From Candidatus Intricatilinea gracilis (GTDB taxonomy: Bacteria; Pseudomonadota; Gammaproteobacteria; Burkholderiales; Burkholderiaceae_C), in assembly GCA_016702605.1 (NCBI GenBank), contig JADJDQ010000006.1, positions 124,001 to 188,000 of the forward strand: a DNA stretch of 64,000 nt, read 5' to 3'. How positions within the stretch are numbered: the first letter of the stretch is position 1; the number at the start of each line of letters is the position of its first letter. The notes beneath the pieces are model-generated. The model was not told where the DNA came from and ran no database searches. It was given only the letters and a program-made list of their open reading frames with translations. The translations under genes and the position numbers were made by a program. Positions 42,373-50,814 of the stretch are shown piece by piece.

Positions 42373-44202
42373 TCAGATCGGCGCGGTGCGTTTTTCCAGC
42401 CAGGCACGCGCCTCACCCTGCACGTGGCGGTGCAGACGAGCACGCACTTGCTGGTGATAGTGATTGAGCCACTCGCGTTCGTCGGTACGCAGCAGCGTCA
42501 GGTCGATGCAGCGGGTGTCGATGGGGCACAGGGTGAGGGTCTCGAACTCGAGGAAATCGCCAAACTCGCCGCCGCCTTGCAGCCCCTGCGCCGGCACGTT
42601 GAGCACCAGGTTCTCGATGCGCACGCCCCACTTGCCCGGGCGATAGAGGCCCGGCTCGATCGAGGTGATCATGCCCGGCCACATCGCCATGCTGGCGTCG
42701 GGCAGGGTGCGGGAGATGTTCTGCGGCCCCTCGTGCACATTCAGGAAATAACCCACGCCGTGGCCGGTGCCGTGGCCGTAGTCCAGTCCCTGCTCCCACA
42801 GCGGCGCACGCGCCATCACGTCGAGCATGGGGCCGGGGGTGCCGATCGGAAAACGCAAGCGCGACAGCGCCATCGTGCCGCGCAGCACCCGCGTGTAGTC
42901 GGCCTTTTGCGCTGCACTGGGCGTGCCGATTGGCCATACCCGCGTGATGTCGGTGGTGCCGCCCAGGTACTGCCCGCCCGAATCGATCAGCAGCAGGCCT
43001 TGGGCGCACAGGCCGGTGGTGGTGCTGATGGGCGAAAACGCGTCGGGCATGGCGCGGTAGTGCGGCAACGCGCCGTTGGCGTTGAAGCCGGCGATCGTCG
43101 AGAAACTCAAACCGACAAAACCCGGCTGGCGCGCCCGTTCGGCCGACAGGCGCTCGTCCACCGTCAGCTCGCTGATCGCCTCGCGCCCAAGCGCGGCTTC
43201 GAACCAGGCGTAAAAGGCGCACATCGCCGCGCCGTCGCGCTCCATGGTCTCGCGGACATGGTCGGCTTCGGCCTCACCCTTGCGTGCCTTGGCCAGCATG
43301 CTGGGGTTGGGTGCTTCGACCACCCGCACCCCCGGTGCCACCGCCTGGCGAAACCCCAGTGTGATGCGCCGCGGGTCGAGCTGCAGCGTCGATCCGGCGG
43401 GCAGCGCTGCCAGCGCGGCCGCCGCCTGGGGGTAGGGCGCCAGCGTCACACCGTCCCCCGCCAGGCGGGCCACAAGTGCCGCGTCGAACTTGCTGTTGTC
43501 GACGAAGAGAGTGGCCGCGTTGCCGCTCACCAGCAGGTGGGCGCAAAACACCGGGTTGTACTCGACGTCGGCACCGCGCAGATTGGTGATCCAGCACAGG
43601 TCGTCGAGTGTCGACACGAAATGGTGGGTGGCGCCATGCCGCGCCATCGCCGCGCGCACCACGTCGAGTTTGGCGCCGCGCGGCGTGGGTGCGTGCGGCG
43701 CGACGTGTTCGTACACCTTGGCCAGCGGCATGCCGGGGCGATCGGGCCAGGCCTGGTCGAGCATGTCGATATCGGTGCGTAGGGTCACACCACGGGCAGC
43801 CATGCTGTCGGCCAGGATCTTGCCCATCGCCAGGCTCAGCACGGCGGCGTCCACCGCCAGCGTCGCACCCTCGGGCAGGTTGGCGGCCAGCCAGTCGATG
43901 TGGTGGGTGCCCACACCGGTGGGAATCTTGATCAGCTCGACACCGGTTTGCGCCAGTTCACGTTCGGCTTGCACCCAGTAGCGGCTGTCGGCAAACAACA
44001 CGGCACGCTCGCGCAGCACCACCAGTGTGCCCATCGAGCCGGTGAACCCCGAAAACCGCTCGCGCCCCTGCCAGCGCCCGGGCAGGTATTCCGACAGGTG
44101 CGGGTCGGCCGACGGCACCAGCACCGCGTCGATCTGCTGCCCTGCCAGCGCCAGTTGCAGTTCGGCCAGGCGCTGTTTGATGGGGTCGGTGCGGATGTCC
44201 AT
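42373..44202 (-). CDS. Aminopeptidase P family protein (M24, Xaa-Pro aminopeptidase)
   Basis: 609 residues, the long form with two N-terminal creatinase-like domains (about 1-320) ahead of the M24 pita-bread domain. Metal-binding residues are visible in order: Asp in LLIDSGGQY, Asp in GTTDITRVW, His in YGHGTGHGVGYFL, Glu in TSIEPGLYRPGKWGVR and Glu in IENLVLN. It should remove an N-terminal residue preceding proline using two metal ions. Start at MDIRTDP (44202), where homologues begin; no signal peptide, so cytoplasmic. Divergent from the acyl-CoA synthetase gene with a 154-bp gap. Confidence 0.93.
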   Translation of the reverse strand: MDIRTDPIKQRLAELQLALAGQQIDAVLVPSADPHLSEYLPGRWQGRERFSGFTGSMGTLVVLRERAVLFADSRYWVQAERELAQTGVELIKIPTGVGTHHIDWLAANLPEGATLAVDAAVLSLAMGKILADSMAARGVTLRTDIDMLDQAWPDRPGMPLAKVYEHVAPHAPTPRGAKLDVVRAAMARHGATHHFVSTLDDLCWITNLRGADVEYNPVFCAHLLVSGNAATLFVDNSKFDAALVARLAGDGVTLAPYPQAAAALAALPAGSTLQLDPRRITLGFRQAVAPGVRVVEAPNPSMLAKARKGEAEADHVRETMERDGAAMCAFYAWFEAALGREAISELTVDERLSAERARQPGFVGLSFSTIAGFNANGALPHYRAMPDAFSPISTTTGLCAQGLLLIDSGGQYLGGTTDITRVWPIGTPSAAQKADYTRVLRGTMALSRLRFPIGTPGPMLDVMARAPLWEQGLDYGHGTGHGVGYFLNVHEGPQNISRTLPDASMAMWPGMITSIEPGLYRPGKWGVRIENLVLNVPAQGLQGGGEFGDFLEFETLTLCPIDTRCIDLTLLRTDEREWLNHYHQQVRARLHRHVQGEARAWLEKRTAPI

Positions 44203-44356
44203 GCGGGGTGCTCGGTCGGTTGGGGGGGGCGTTAGGCGGGAGTCGCATTCTGACAAGACTGCGCCAGCGTGCTGCCCCAAGGAAAACCCCTCTCGGCGTC
44301 TGGCGGTTTACAAAGCAAAGTCGGGTGACTTGTTACTGCCGCCTGGAGTCGCCGCG

Positions 44357-46054
44357 ATGACCACCTCACCGACCACACTCATCCTCGATCACGCCTGTGA
44401 GCACGCCCGCACGCGCGGTGGCGAGGTCTACCTGACCCAGCCGGTCGGCGGTGGCAAGGTGGTGGACTACAGCTGGGCCGAGGTGATCGACCAGTCGCGC
44501 CGCATGGCGGCTCATCTGCAGAGCCTGGGTTTCGAGCGTGGTGCACGTGTGGCCATCCTGTCCAAGAACTGCGCCCACTTCATCATGGCCGAGCTGGCGA
44601 TCTGGCTGGGCGGCTACACGACGGTGGCGATCTTCCCGACCGAGACGGCCGAGACCGTGCGTTACGTGCTCGAGCACAGCGAGGCCAGCCTCTTGTTCGT
44701 AGGCAAGCTCGACACCTGGCCGGCGCAGGCGCCGGGTGTGCCGGCGCATCTGCCGCGCATCGCCTTGCCGCTGGCGCCCCACACGCGCGACGTCGAGGGT
44801 TACGACACCTGGGACAGTGTCATCGGGCGCACGGCGCCGCTGGCTGGCCCACCGGATCGGCGCGGCGACGAACTCGCCATGCTGATCTACACCTCGGGCT
44901 CGACCGGTCAGCCCAAGGGGGTGATGACCACCTTCGATGCCTTCAGCCGTGCTGCCGAAGGCTTTGCCGCGCACACCGCGCGCCAAAGCGGCGGGCGCGA
45001 GGACCACCGCGTGCTGTCGTACCTGCCGCTGGCGCACAGCTTCGAGCGTTCGTGCGTTGAGGGTTCGTCGCTGGTGTCGGGACGTGTGCAGGTGTTCTTC
45101 GCCGAGTCGCTCGACACCTTCATCCAGGACATCAAGCGTGCCCGGCCGACCGTGTTCATCTCGGTACCGCGTCTGTGGCTCAAGTTCCAGCAAGGTGTGT
45201 TTGCCAAGATGCCGCCGGCCAAGCTGAACCGGCTATTGGGCATCCCGCTGTTGGGCCGGCTGGTGGCGCGCAAGGTGCTGACCGGGCTGGGGCTCGAACA
45301 TGTGCAGCTTGCTGCCAGCGGATCGGCACCCATTCCGCCCGAGCTCATCACCTGGTACCGCCGGCTGGGGCTGAGCATCCTCGAAGGCTACGGCATGACC
45401 GAGGACTCGTCGTATTCGTTCGCCTCCACCGTGGGCGCCAACGCGCCGGGTTATGTGGGTGTGGCGCAGGTGGGGGTCATGTACCGCATCGCCGACAACG
45501 GCGAGATCCTCATCAAGTCGCCCGGCCAGTGCATCGGCTACTACAAACAGCCCGAACTCACGCGCGAATGTTTCACCGCCGACGGCTACTTCCACACCGG
45601 CGACCTGGGCGAGATCGATGCCCGCGGCTTGCTCAAGCTCACCGGCCGCGCCAAGGAGCTGTTCAAGACGTCGAAGGGCAAGTTCGTCGCCCCGTCGCCG
45701 ATCGAGAACCGACTCAACGCCCACCCCATGGTCGAGCTGTCGATGGTGTCGGGGGTGGGCCAGCCGGCGGCCTACGCCATCGTCGTGGTGGCCGAGACGC
45801 TGCGCCCGCGCCTGAGTGACCAGGCGGTACGCGCCGATGTGACCACCCAACTCACCCAGCTGCTGCACGACGTGAACCGCGAACTGCCCGAATACGAACA
45901 CCTGCGCATGCTGGTGGTGGCGCGTGAGCCCTGGTCGATCGAGAACCGCTGCCTCACGCCCATCATGAAGATCCGCCGCAACAGCATCGAAACCGCCGTG
46001 GCGCCACAGATCGAGGCCTGGTATGCGGCGCAGGGCGCGGTGCTGTGGGCATGA
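44357..46054 (+). CDS. AMP-dependent long-chain acyl-CoA synthetase-like protein
   Basis: 565 residues. ANL superfamily motifs in order: ATP-binding loop YTSGSTGQPKG (about 180), EGYGMTED (about 345), the hinge HTGDLGEID and a C-terminal K-TSKGKFVAPSPIENRL typical of FadD/long-chain synthetases. The ATG at 44357 has GGAG nine bases upstream. It activates a fatty acid with ATP and CoA, giving PPi. The next gene overlaps as ATGA and encodes a ThDP-dependent lyase, so the two probably act in sequence on a 2-hydroxy or other acyl substrate. The specific substrate is not evident. Confidence 0.92.
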   Translation: MTTSPTTLILDHACEHARTRGGEVYLTQPVGGGKVVDYSWAEVIDQSRRMAAHLQSLGFERGARVAILSKNCAHFIMAELAIWLGGYTTVAIFPTETAETVRYVLEHSEASLLFVGKLDTWPAQAPGVPAHLPRIALPLAPHTRDVEGYDTWDSVIGRTAPLAGPPDRRGDELAMLIYTSGSTGQPKGVMTTFDAFSRAAEGFAAHTARQSGGREDHRVLSYLPLAHSFERSCVEGSSLVSGRVQVFFAESLDTFIQDIKRARPTVFISVPRLWLKFQQGVFAKMPPAKLNRLLGIPLLGRLVARKVLTGLGLEHVQLAASGSAPIPPELITWYRRLGLSILEGYGMTEDSSYSFASTVGANAPGYVGVAQVGVMYRIADNGEILIKSPGQCIGYYKQPELTRECFTADGYFHTGDLGEIDARGLLKLTGRAKELFKTSKGKFVAPSPIENRLNAHPMVELSMVSGVGQPAAYAIVVVAETLRPRLSDQAVRADVTTQLTQLLHDVNRELPEYEHLRMLVVAREPWSIENRCLTPIMKIRRNSIETAVAPQIEAWYAAQGAVLWA

Positions 46055-48033
46055 CGGGCGCCCACCCAAGTTCCAGTTCCGGCAAGGCGTCGATCACCGA
46101 CTCGGCAACTGGCCCGAGCGCGGCGCCCCGCGCCGCCGCCGTCACCGGCCTGACCGGCGGTGAGCGTGTTGGCGCGGCCTTGCTGGCCCAGGGCGTGGCC
46201 ACCGTCTACACCTTGTGCGGCGGGCATATCTCGCCCATCCTGAGTGCAGCCAAGGCACGCGGCATCCGTATCGTCGACGTGCGCGACGAAGTCACCGCCG
46301 TGTTTGCGGCCGACGCCGACGCACGCCTGTCGGGCCGGCCCGGCGTGGCGGCGGTCACGGCGGGGCCTGGTATCACGAACACCATCACCGCACTCAAGAA
46401 CGCCCAGTTGGCGCAGTCGCCGCTGCTGCTGATCGGCGGCGCAGCACCCACCGCGCTGCAAGGCCGCGGCGCGCTGCAGGACATCGATCAGCGCCCGCTG
46501 GTCGAACCCCACGTCAAACGTTTCTTCAAGATCCGCCGCGTGGCCGACCTCGGCCCGGCCATCCACGAGGCTTTCGCCGTCGCCCAGGCGGGTGTGCCCG
46601 GCCCGGTGTTCGTCGAATGCCCGGTCGACCTGCTCTACGACCCGGCGCTCATCCGCCAGTGGTATGCCGACGCCGCAGGCAAAGGCCAGACCTTGCCCGA
46701 CAAGGCCCTGCGCTGGTACCTGAACCGCCACGTGCGCAACATGCTGGCCGGCGCCGACATGCCCGACACCAATCCGGCGCCCGCACCGGTGTCCGCCCCA
46801 CGCGCCAGCGATGCCAGTTTGCAGGCGGCGGTGGCAGCCCTGGCCAAGGCCGAACGCCCGCTCGCCATCATCGGCAGCCAGGCCATGGTCTGCGCCGACC
46901 AGGCCGCGGCACTCGCCCAGGCCGTCACCCGCCTGGGGGTGCCGGTCTATCTGTCGGGCATGGCGCGTGGCCTGCTCGGCCCCGATCACCCGCTGCAATT
47001 GCGCCATGCTCGCCGCAACGCGCTGCGCGAGGCCGACTGCGTCATCCTCGCCGGCGTGCCCTGCGACTTTCGCCTCGACTACGGCAAACACGTGCGCCGC
47101 AGCGCCACACTCATCGCCGCCAACCGCAGCGCCAGGGACGCCCGCCTGAACCGCCGCCCCGACGTGGCCGCCATCGGTGACGCCGGGCACTTCCTGCAGG
47201 CGCTGGCTGCCTGCGCGCCGGCTCGGCCGTCTGCCTTGCCGTCTGCCTTGCCGTTGGCCGCCGCGCGGGCCTCAACACCGTCCACCTCGGCAACTGCCGC
47301 AGCGTTGTCCTTGATTGCCGGCGCCGCTGGCAGCTCCGCTGCAGCCCCCACCTCCGCTGACATTGCCACTGCCACCGCCCCGCGCTGGTCCGCCTGGCTC
47401 ACCCAGCTGCGCAGCCGCGACGCCGAACGCGAAGTCGACATCGACCGCCAGGCCCAGGCCGGCGGCGACCACGTCAACCCGATCGCCCTGCTGCGTGAGG
47501 TGGACCGCCAGGCCGGCGCCAACGCCATCTTCGTTGCCGACGGCGGCGACTTCGTCTCCACCGCCGCCTATGTGTTGCACCCGCGCGGCCCGCTCACCTG
47601 GCTCGACCCCGGCGCCTTCGGCACCCTGGGCGTGGGCGCAGGTTTTGCCCTCGGCGCCGCCCGCGCCCGCCCGGCCAGCGAGGTCTGGATCATCTTCGGC
47701 GACGGCGCCTGCGGCTGGGGCCTGACCGAGTTCGACACCTTCGTGCGCCTGGGCATGCCGGTCATCGCCATCGTCGGCAACGACGCCGGCTGGACCCAGA
47801 TCGCCCGCGAACAGGTCAAGATGCTGGGCGACGACGTCGCCACCGTGCTGGCTCGCACCGACTATCACCGGGTGGCGGAAGGTTTCGGCGCTGCCGGCCT
47901 CATCGTCAAGACCGCCGCCGAGGTGGAACCGGCGTTGCGCCAGGCCCGAGAACTCGCCCACGCCGGCCGCCCCGTGCTGGTCAACGTGTGGCTCGACAAG
48001 ACGGAGTTTCGCGAGGGGTCCTTGTCGATGTAA
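46051..48033 (+). CDS. ThDP-dependent enzyme, acetolactate synthase-like (ILVBL/2-hydroxyacyl-CoA lyase group)
   Basis: 660 residues. The N-terminal PYR domain has the catalytic glutamate in VDVRDEVTAVFAADA and GVAAVTAGPGITNT; the central domain follows; the C-terminal ThDP domain has GDGACGWGLTEFDT...GNDAGW, the GDG-N cofactor motif. An Ala/Ser/Pro-rich insertion of about 60 residues (about 390-450) separates the last two domains. It resembles ILVBL/HACL proteins more than true acetolactate synthases, and no IlvH-like small subunit is present. Its ATG overlaps the stop of the acyl-CoA synthetase gene, so cleavage of a 2-hydroxyacyl-CoA is a plausible role; that is inferred. Confidence 0.88.
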   Translation: MTGAHPSSSSGKASITDSATGPSAAPRAAAVTGLTGGERVGAALLAQGVATVYTLCGGHISPILSAAKARGIRIVDVRDEVTAVFAADADARLSGRPGVAAVTAGPGITNTITALKNAQLAQSPLLLIGGAAPTALQGRGALQDIDQRPLVEPHVKRFFKIRRVADLGPAIHEAFAVAQAGVPGPVFVECPVDLLYDPALIRQWYADAAGKGQTLPDKALRWYLNRHVRNMLAGADMPDTNPAPAPVSAPRASDASLQAAVAALAKAERPLAIIGSQAMVCADQAAALAQAVTRLGVPVYLSGMARGLLGPDHPLQLRHARRNALREADCVILAGVPCDFRLDYGKHVRRSATLIAANRSARDARLNRRPDVAAIGDAGHFLQALAACAPARPSALPSALPLAAARASTPSTSATAAALSLIAGAAGSSAAAPTSADIATATAPRWSAWLTQLRSRDAEREVDIDRQAQAGGDHVNPIALLREVDRQAGANAIFVADGGDFVSTAAYVLHPRGPLTWLDPGAFGTLGVGAGFALGAARARPASEVWIIFGDGACGWGLTEFDTFVRLGMPVIAIVGNDAGWTQIAREQVKMLGDDVATVLARTDYHRVAEGFGAAGLIVKTAAEVEPALRQARELAHAGRPVLVNVWLDKTEFREGSLSM

Positions 48034-48041
48034 GCGGGGGC

Positions 48042-48425
48042 GTGGGGCTGACGCCCCAACTGGCAGACTTCGGCTTCGCCCAGGCGGGCTGCTCGAGCTC
48101 GAGCAGTGCTTGCTCACACACCACCTCTCAGCGTCTCGAAGGGTTCGATCTGATCGACATCGCTCTCACATTCGTCGCCCTGGCGGTTGCAGGCGGGCTG
48201 CTCGCCGGAGCCTGGGCGGGCTTCAGACCTCAATCCGATCCCGGACCAGGCAAGGCATTCCTGGTCTGGCTGGGGCTGGTCGTAGTTGTCTCCACCACGT
48301 TCGCCAAGTCCACGGAGGCACTGCCGTTCGCGCTCATCTGGGCGTCTGCGCTCGGCATCGTTCCCTTCTGGTGCTTCTATGTGGTGCTCAGGGCCCTCGT
48401 GAATCGAGTCCGGGCGAAACGCTGA
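48042..48425 (+). CDS. Small membrane protein, unknown
   Basis: About 127 residues if begun at the GTG at 48042; the frame opens further upstream inside the previous gene, so the start is uncertain. Three hydrophobic segments are visible: IDIALTFVALAVAGGLLAGAW, FLVWLGLVVVVSTTFA and LPFALIWASALGIVPFWCF, with a basic C-terminus (NRVRAKR), as for a small inner-membrane protein. I recognise no family. Its base composition is lower in G+C at the start than neighbours, and an 18-bp palindrome and a GGGGC/GCCCC hairpin lie in or near its 5' end. It could be a recent arrival or a poorly conserved gene. Confidence 0.5.
   Translation: MGLTPQLADFGFAQAGCSSSSSACSHTTSQRLEGFDLIDIALTFVALAVAGGLLAGAWAGFRPQSDPGPGKAFLVWLGLVVVVSTTFAKSTEALPFALIWASALGIVPFWCFYVVLRALVNRVRAKR
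48089..48106. repeat. 18-bp perfect palindrome
   Basis: CTGCTCGAGCTCGAGCAG, a gap-free palindrome 56 bp after the ThDP-enzyme stop, at the 5' end of the small membrane protein frame. A separate hairpin TGGGGC-TGAC-GCCCCA lies at 48043-48058. Could be an operator or chance in GC-rich sequence. Confidence 0.5.
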
Positions 48426-48498
48426 GCCATTCGTCGTTCGAAACCATCACAGCGCGCCCTGATGACCAGGCTTTCGAAGCCGCCTGTTTGCCTGTGGA

Positions 48499-49719
48499 TC
48501 AATCGACGAACAGCAGCGCTGGATGCTCGAGCAGCCGACGCACCTGCTGGATGTAGGCAGCAGCCACGGCGCCGTCGACGACGCGATGGTCGAACGACGA
48601 CGACAAGTTCATCATCTGGCGCACCTGCACCGCACCGTCCAGCACCATGGGCCGGGCGACGATGCGGTTGACGCCGACGATGGCCACCTCGGGTCGATTG
48701 ATGACTGGCGTCGACACGATGCCGCCGAGTTTGCCCAGGCTGGTGACGGTGAGCGTGGAGCCGGTCAGTTCGTCGCGGGTGGCCTTGCCGGAGCGCGCGC
48801 TCGCGGCCAGGCGTGTGATGGCGGCGGCGCAGGCCCACAGGTCGAGGGTCTGCGCCTGGCGCAGCACAGGCACCATCAGGCCAGCCTCGGTCTGTGTGGC
48901 CACGCCCAGGTGCACGGCGTCGAACTGCGTGAGCACCTCGGCCCCGTCGTCGAAACGTGCATTGACCTGCGGGTACGCGGCCACCGCGCGCACCACGGCC
49001 CGTATGACGAAGGCCAGTGGTGACAGCTCACCGCGGGTGGCGCCGTGCTGTGCATTGAGCTCGTCGCGCAGCGCGACGAGTTCGGTCACGTCGACTTCCT
49101 CGACATAGGTGTAGTGCGGGATGTGGCGCTTGGACTCCTGCATCTTGCGGGCGATGGCACGGCGCAGGCCGATGAGCTTGACCTCGCGGGTGCCGTCGGT
49201 CGCGGAGCCGCTGGTGCGTACGCCTGCGGTCAGCACTGCGTCGATGTCGGCGTGTTCGACCCGGCCGTCGGGGCCGCTGCCGCGCAGGCTCGCCAGATCG
49301 ATGCCGAGGCCGCGGGCGCGTTGTTTCACGGCAGGTGAGGCGAGTGCCCTGGCCTGCTGCTGAGGGGCGACGGGAGCCGTCGCCGCCGGTGTTTCCGGCT
49401 CGTCGCCAACCAGCTGCGCGGCCACTCCCGGTGGACTGGCAGCGATCGCTGGTGCGGGCATGTTGGCTGCAGCCACCGAGTCGCCCTCGATGCGTATCAG
49501 GACGGAACCCACCGCAAACATCTGGCCGACCGGGCCCCCGAGTTCGACGACTCGGCCGGCGATCGACGAAGGGATCTCGACGGCGGCCTTGTCGGTCATC
49601 ACGTCGCAAAGGATCTGGTCTTCGGCGACCTGGTCACCGGGTTTGACATGCCAGTCGACCAGTTCGACCTCGGCGATACCTTCACCCAGGTCAGGCATGG
49701 GGATGCTGTGGATGGTCAT
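48499..49719 (-). CDS. bkdB: Branched-chain 2-oxoacid dehydrogenase E2 (dihydrolipoyl acyltransferase)
   Basis: 406 residues. One lipoyl domain (1 to about 80) with the lipoylated lysine in DVMTDKAAVEIPS; the VMTDKA form is typical of branched-chain complexes. A linker, then the E1/E3-binding domain (ASPAVKQRARGLGIDLASLRGSGPDGRV, about 130-165), then the catalytic domain ending with SSSFDHRVVDGAVAA, where His and Asp of the DHRxxDG motif act. Transfers the acyl group to CoA. The start overlaps the E1-beta stop as ATGA. No E3 (lpd) gene in the window. Confidence 0.95.
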   Translation of the reverse strand: MTIHSIPMPDLGEGIAEVELVDWHVKPGDQVAEDQILCDVMTDKAAVEIPSSIAGRVVELGGPVGQMFAVGSVLIRIEGDSVAAANMPAPAIAASPPGVAAQLVGDEPETPAATAPVAPQQQARALASPAVKQRARGLGIDLASLRGSGPDGRVEHADIDAVLTAGVRTSGSATDGTREVKLIGLRRAIARKMQESKRHIPHYTYVEEVDVTELVALRDELNAQHGATRGELSPLAFVIRAVVRAVAAYPQVNARFDDGAEVLTQFDAVHLGVATQTEAGLMVPVLRQAQTLDLWACAAAITRLAASARSGKATRDELTGSTLTVTSLGKLGGIVSTPVINRPEVAIVGVNRIVARPMVLDGAVQVRQMMNLSSSFDHRVVDGAVAAAYIQQVRRLLEHPALLFVD

Positions 49720-50813
49720 GGTTGCACCGCCTGGCCGGTCGACCGGTCGGTCGATTCGCCACCGTCGCCTTCGGTCGGTTGGTCCAACAGCTTGCCTGTC
49801 AGCTGACCCATCACCTTGTGATAGGCCTGCGCCACCCGCGCCGGGCCGGGGAAGTAGGCCCACTCGAGTGCGTGAGGGTAGGGTGTGTCGTAGCCGGTGA
49901 CCCGTTCGATGGGGGCTTCGAGGTGATAGAAGCAATGCTCCTGCACCAGGGCCGTGAGTTCGGCGCCGAAGCCGCTGGTGCGGGTGGCTTCGTGCAGCAC
50001 CACGCAGCGGCCGGTCTTCTTGACCGATGCCACGATGGTCGGCTGGTCCAGCGGCCACAGGGTGCGCAGGTCGATGATCTCGGCATCGATGCCGGTCTCG
50101 CGTGCCGCGGCTTCGGCCACGTAGACCATGGTGCCGTAGGCCAGCACGGTGAGGTCTTCGCCGGGGCGCACGATGTGGGCCGTGTCCAGCGCCACCGTGT
50201 AGTGCCCCTCGGGCACCTCGCTGCTCGGGTGCGTCGACCAGGGCACGACCGGCTGATCGTGATGGCCGTCGAACGGCCCGTTGTAGATGCGCTTGGGTTC
50301 CAGAAAGATGACCGGGTCGTCGCACTCGATGGCCGCGATCAGCAGGCCTTTGGCGTCGTAGGGGTTGCTCGGCATCACGGTGCGCAGGCCGCAGACATGG
50401 GTGAACAGCGCTTCGGGACTCTGGCTGTGCGTCTGCCCGCCGTAGATGCCGCCGCCGCACGGCATACGAATCACCAGCGGCGCGGTGAAGTCGCCGGCCG
50501 AGCGGTAACGCAGCCGTGCCGCCTCGGACACGATCTGGTCCGACGCCGGGTAGAAGTAGTCGGCGAACTGCACCTCCACCACGGGCCGCAGGCCGTAGGC
50601 CGCCATGCCGATGGCCGTGCCGACGATGCCACCTTCGGCAATCGGGGCGTCGAACACGCGGTGTTTGCCGTATTTGGCCTGCAGGCCCTCCGTGCAGCGG
50701 AACACGCCCCCGAAGTAGCCCACGTCCTGGCCGTACACAACGACATTGGGGTCGCGTTCGAGCATCACGTCCATGGCCGAACGCAGGGCCTGGATCATGG
50801 TCATGGTGGCCAT
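49716..50813 (-). CDS. bkdA2: 2-oxoacid dehydrogenase E1 beta subunit
   Basis: 365 residues starting MATMTMIQALRSAMDVMLERDPNVVVYGQDVG, the conserved E1-beta N-terminus with the glutamate/aspartate region. Further motifs: GGVFRCTEGLQ, FDAPIAEGGIVGTAIGMAAYGLRPV, and the transketolase C-terminal domain with VVLHEATRTSGFGAEL. Homologous to the BkdA2 subunit of branched-chain complexes. It begins one base after the E1-alpha stop. A tail of about 20 residues, Gly/Ser/Thr/Asp-rich, is extra. Confidence 0.95.
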   Translation of the reverse strand: MATMTMIQALRSAMDVMLERDPNVVVYGQDVGYFGGVFRCTEGLQAKYGKHRVFDAPIAEGGIVGTAIGMAAYGLRPVVEVQFADYFYPASDQIVSEAARLRYRSAGDFTAPLVIRMPCGGGIYGGQTHSQSPEALFTHVCGLRTVMPSNPYDAKGLLIAAIECDDPVIFLEPKRIYNGPFDGHHDQPVVPWSTHPSSEVPEGHYTVALDTAHIVRPGEDLTVLAYGTMVYVAEAAARETGIDAEIIDLRTLWPLDQPTIVASVKKTGRCVVLHEATRTSGFGAELTALVQEHCFYHLEAPIERVTGYDTPYPHALEWAYFPGPARVAQAYHKVMGQLTGKLLDQPTEGDGGESTDRSTGQAVQP

Positions 50814-50814
50814 G

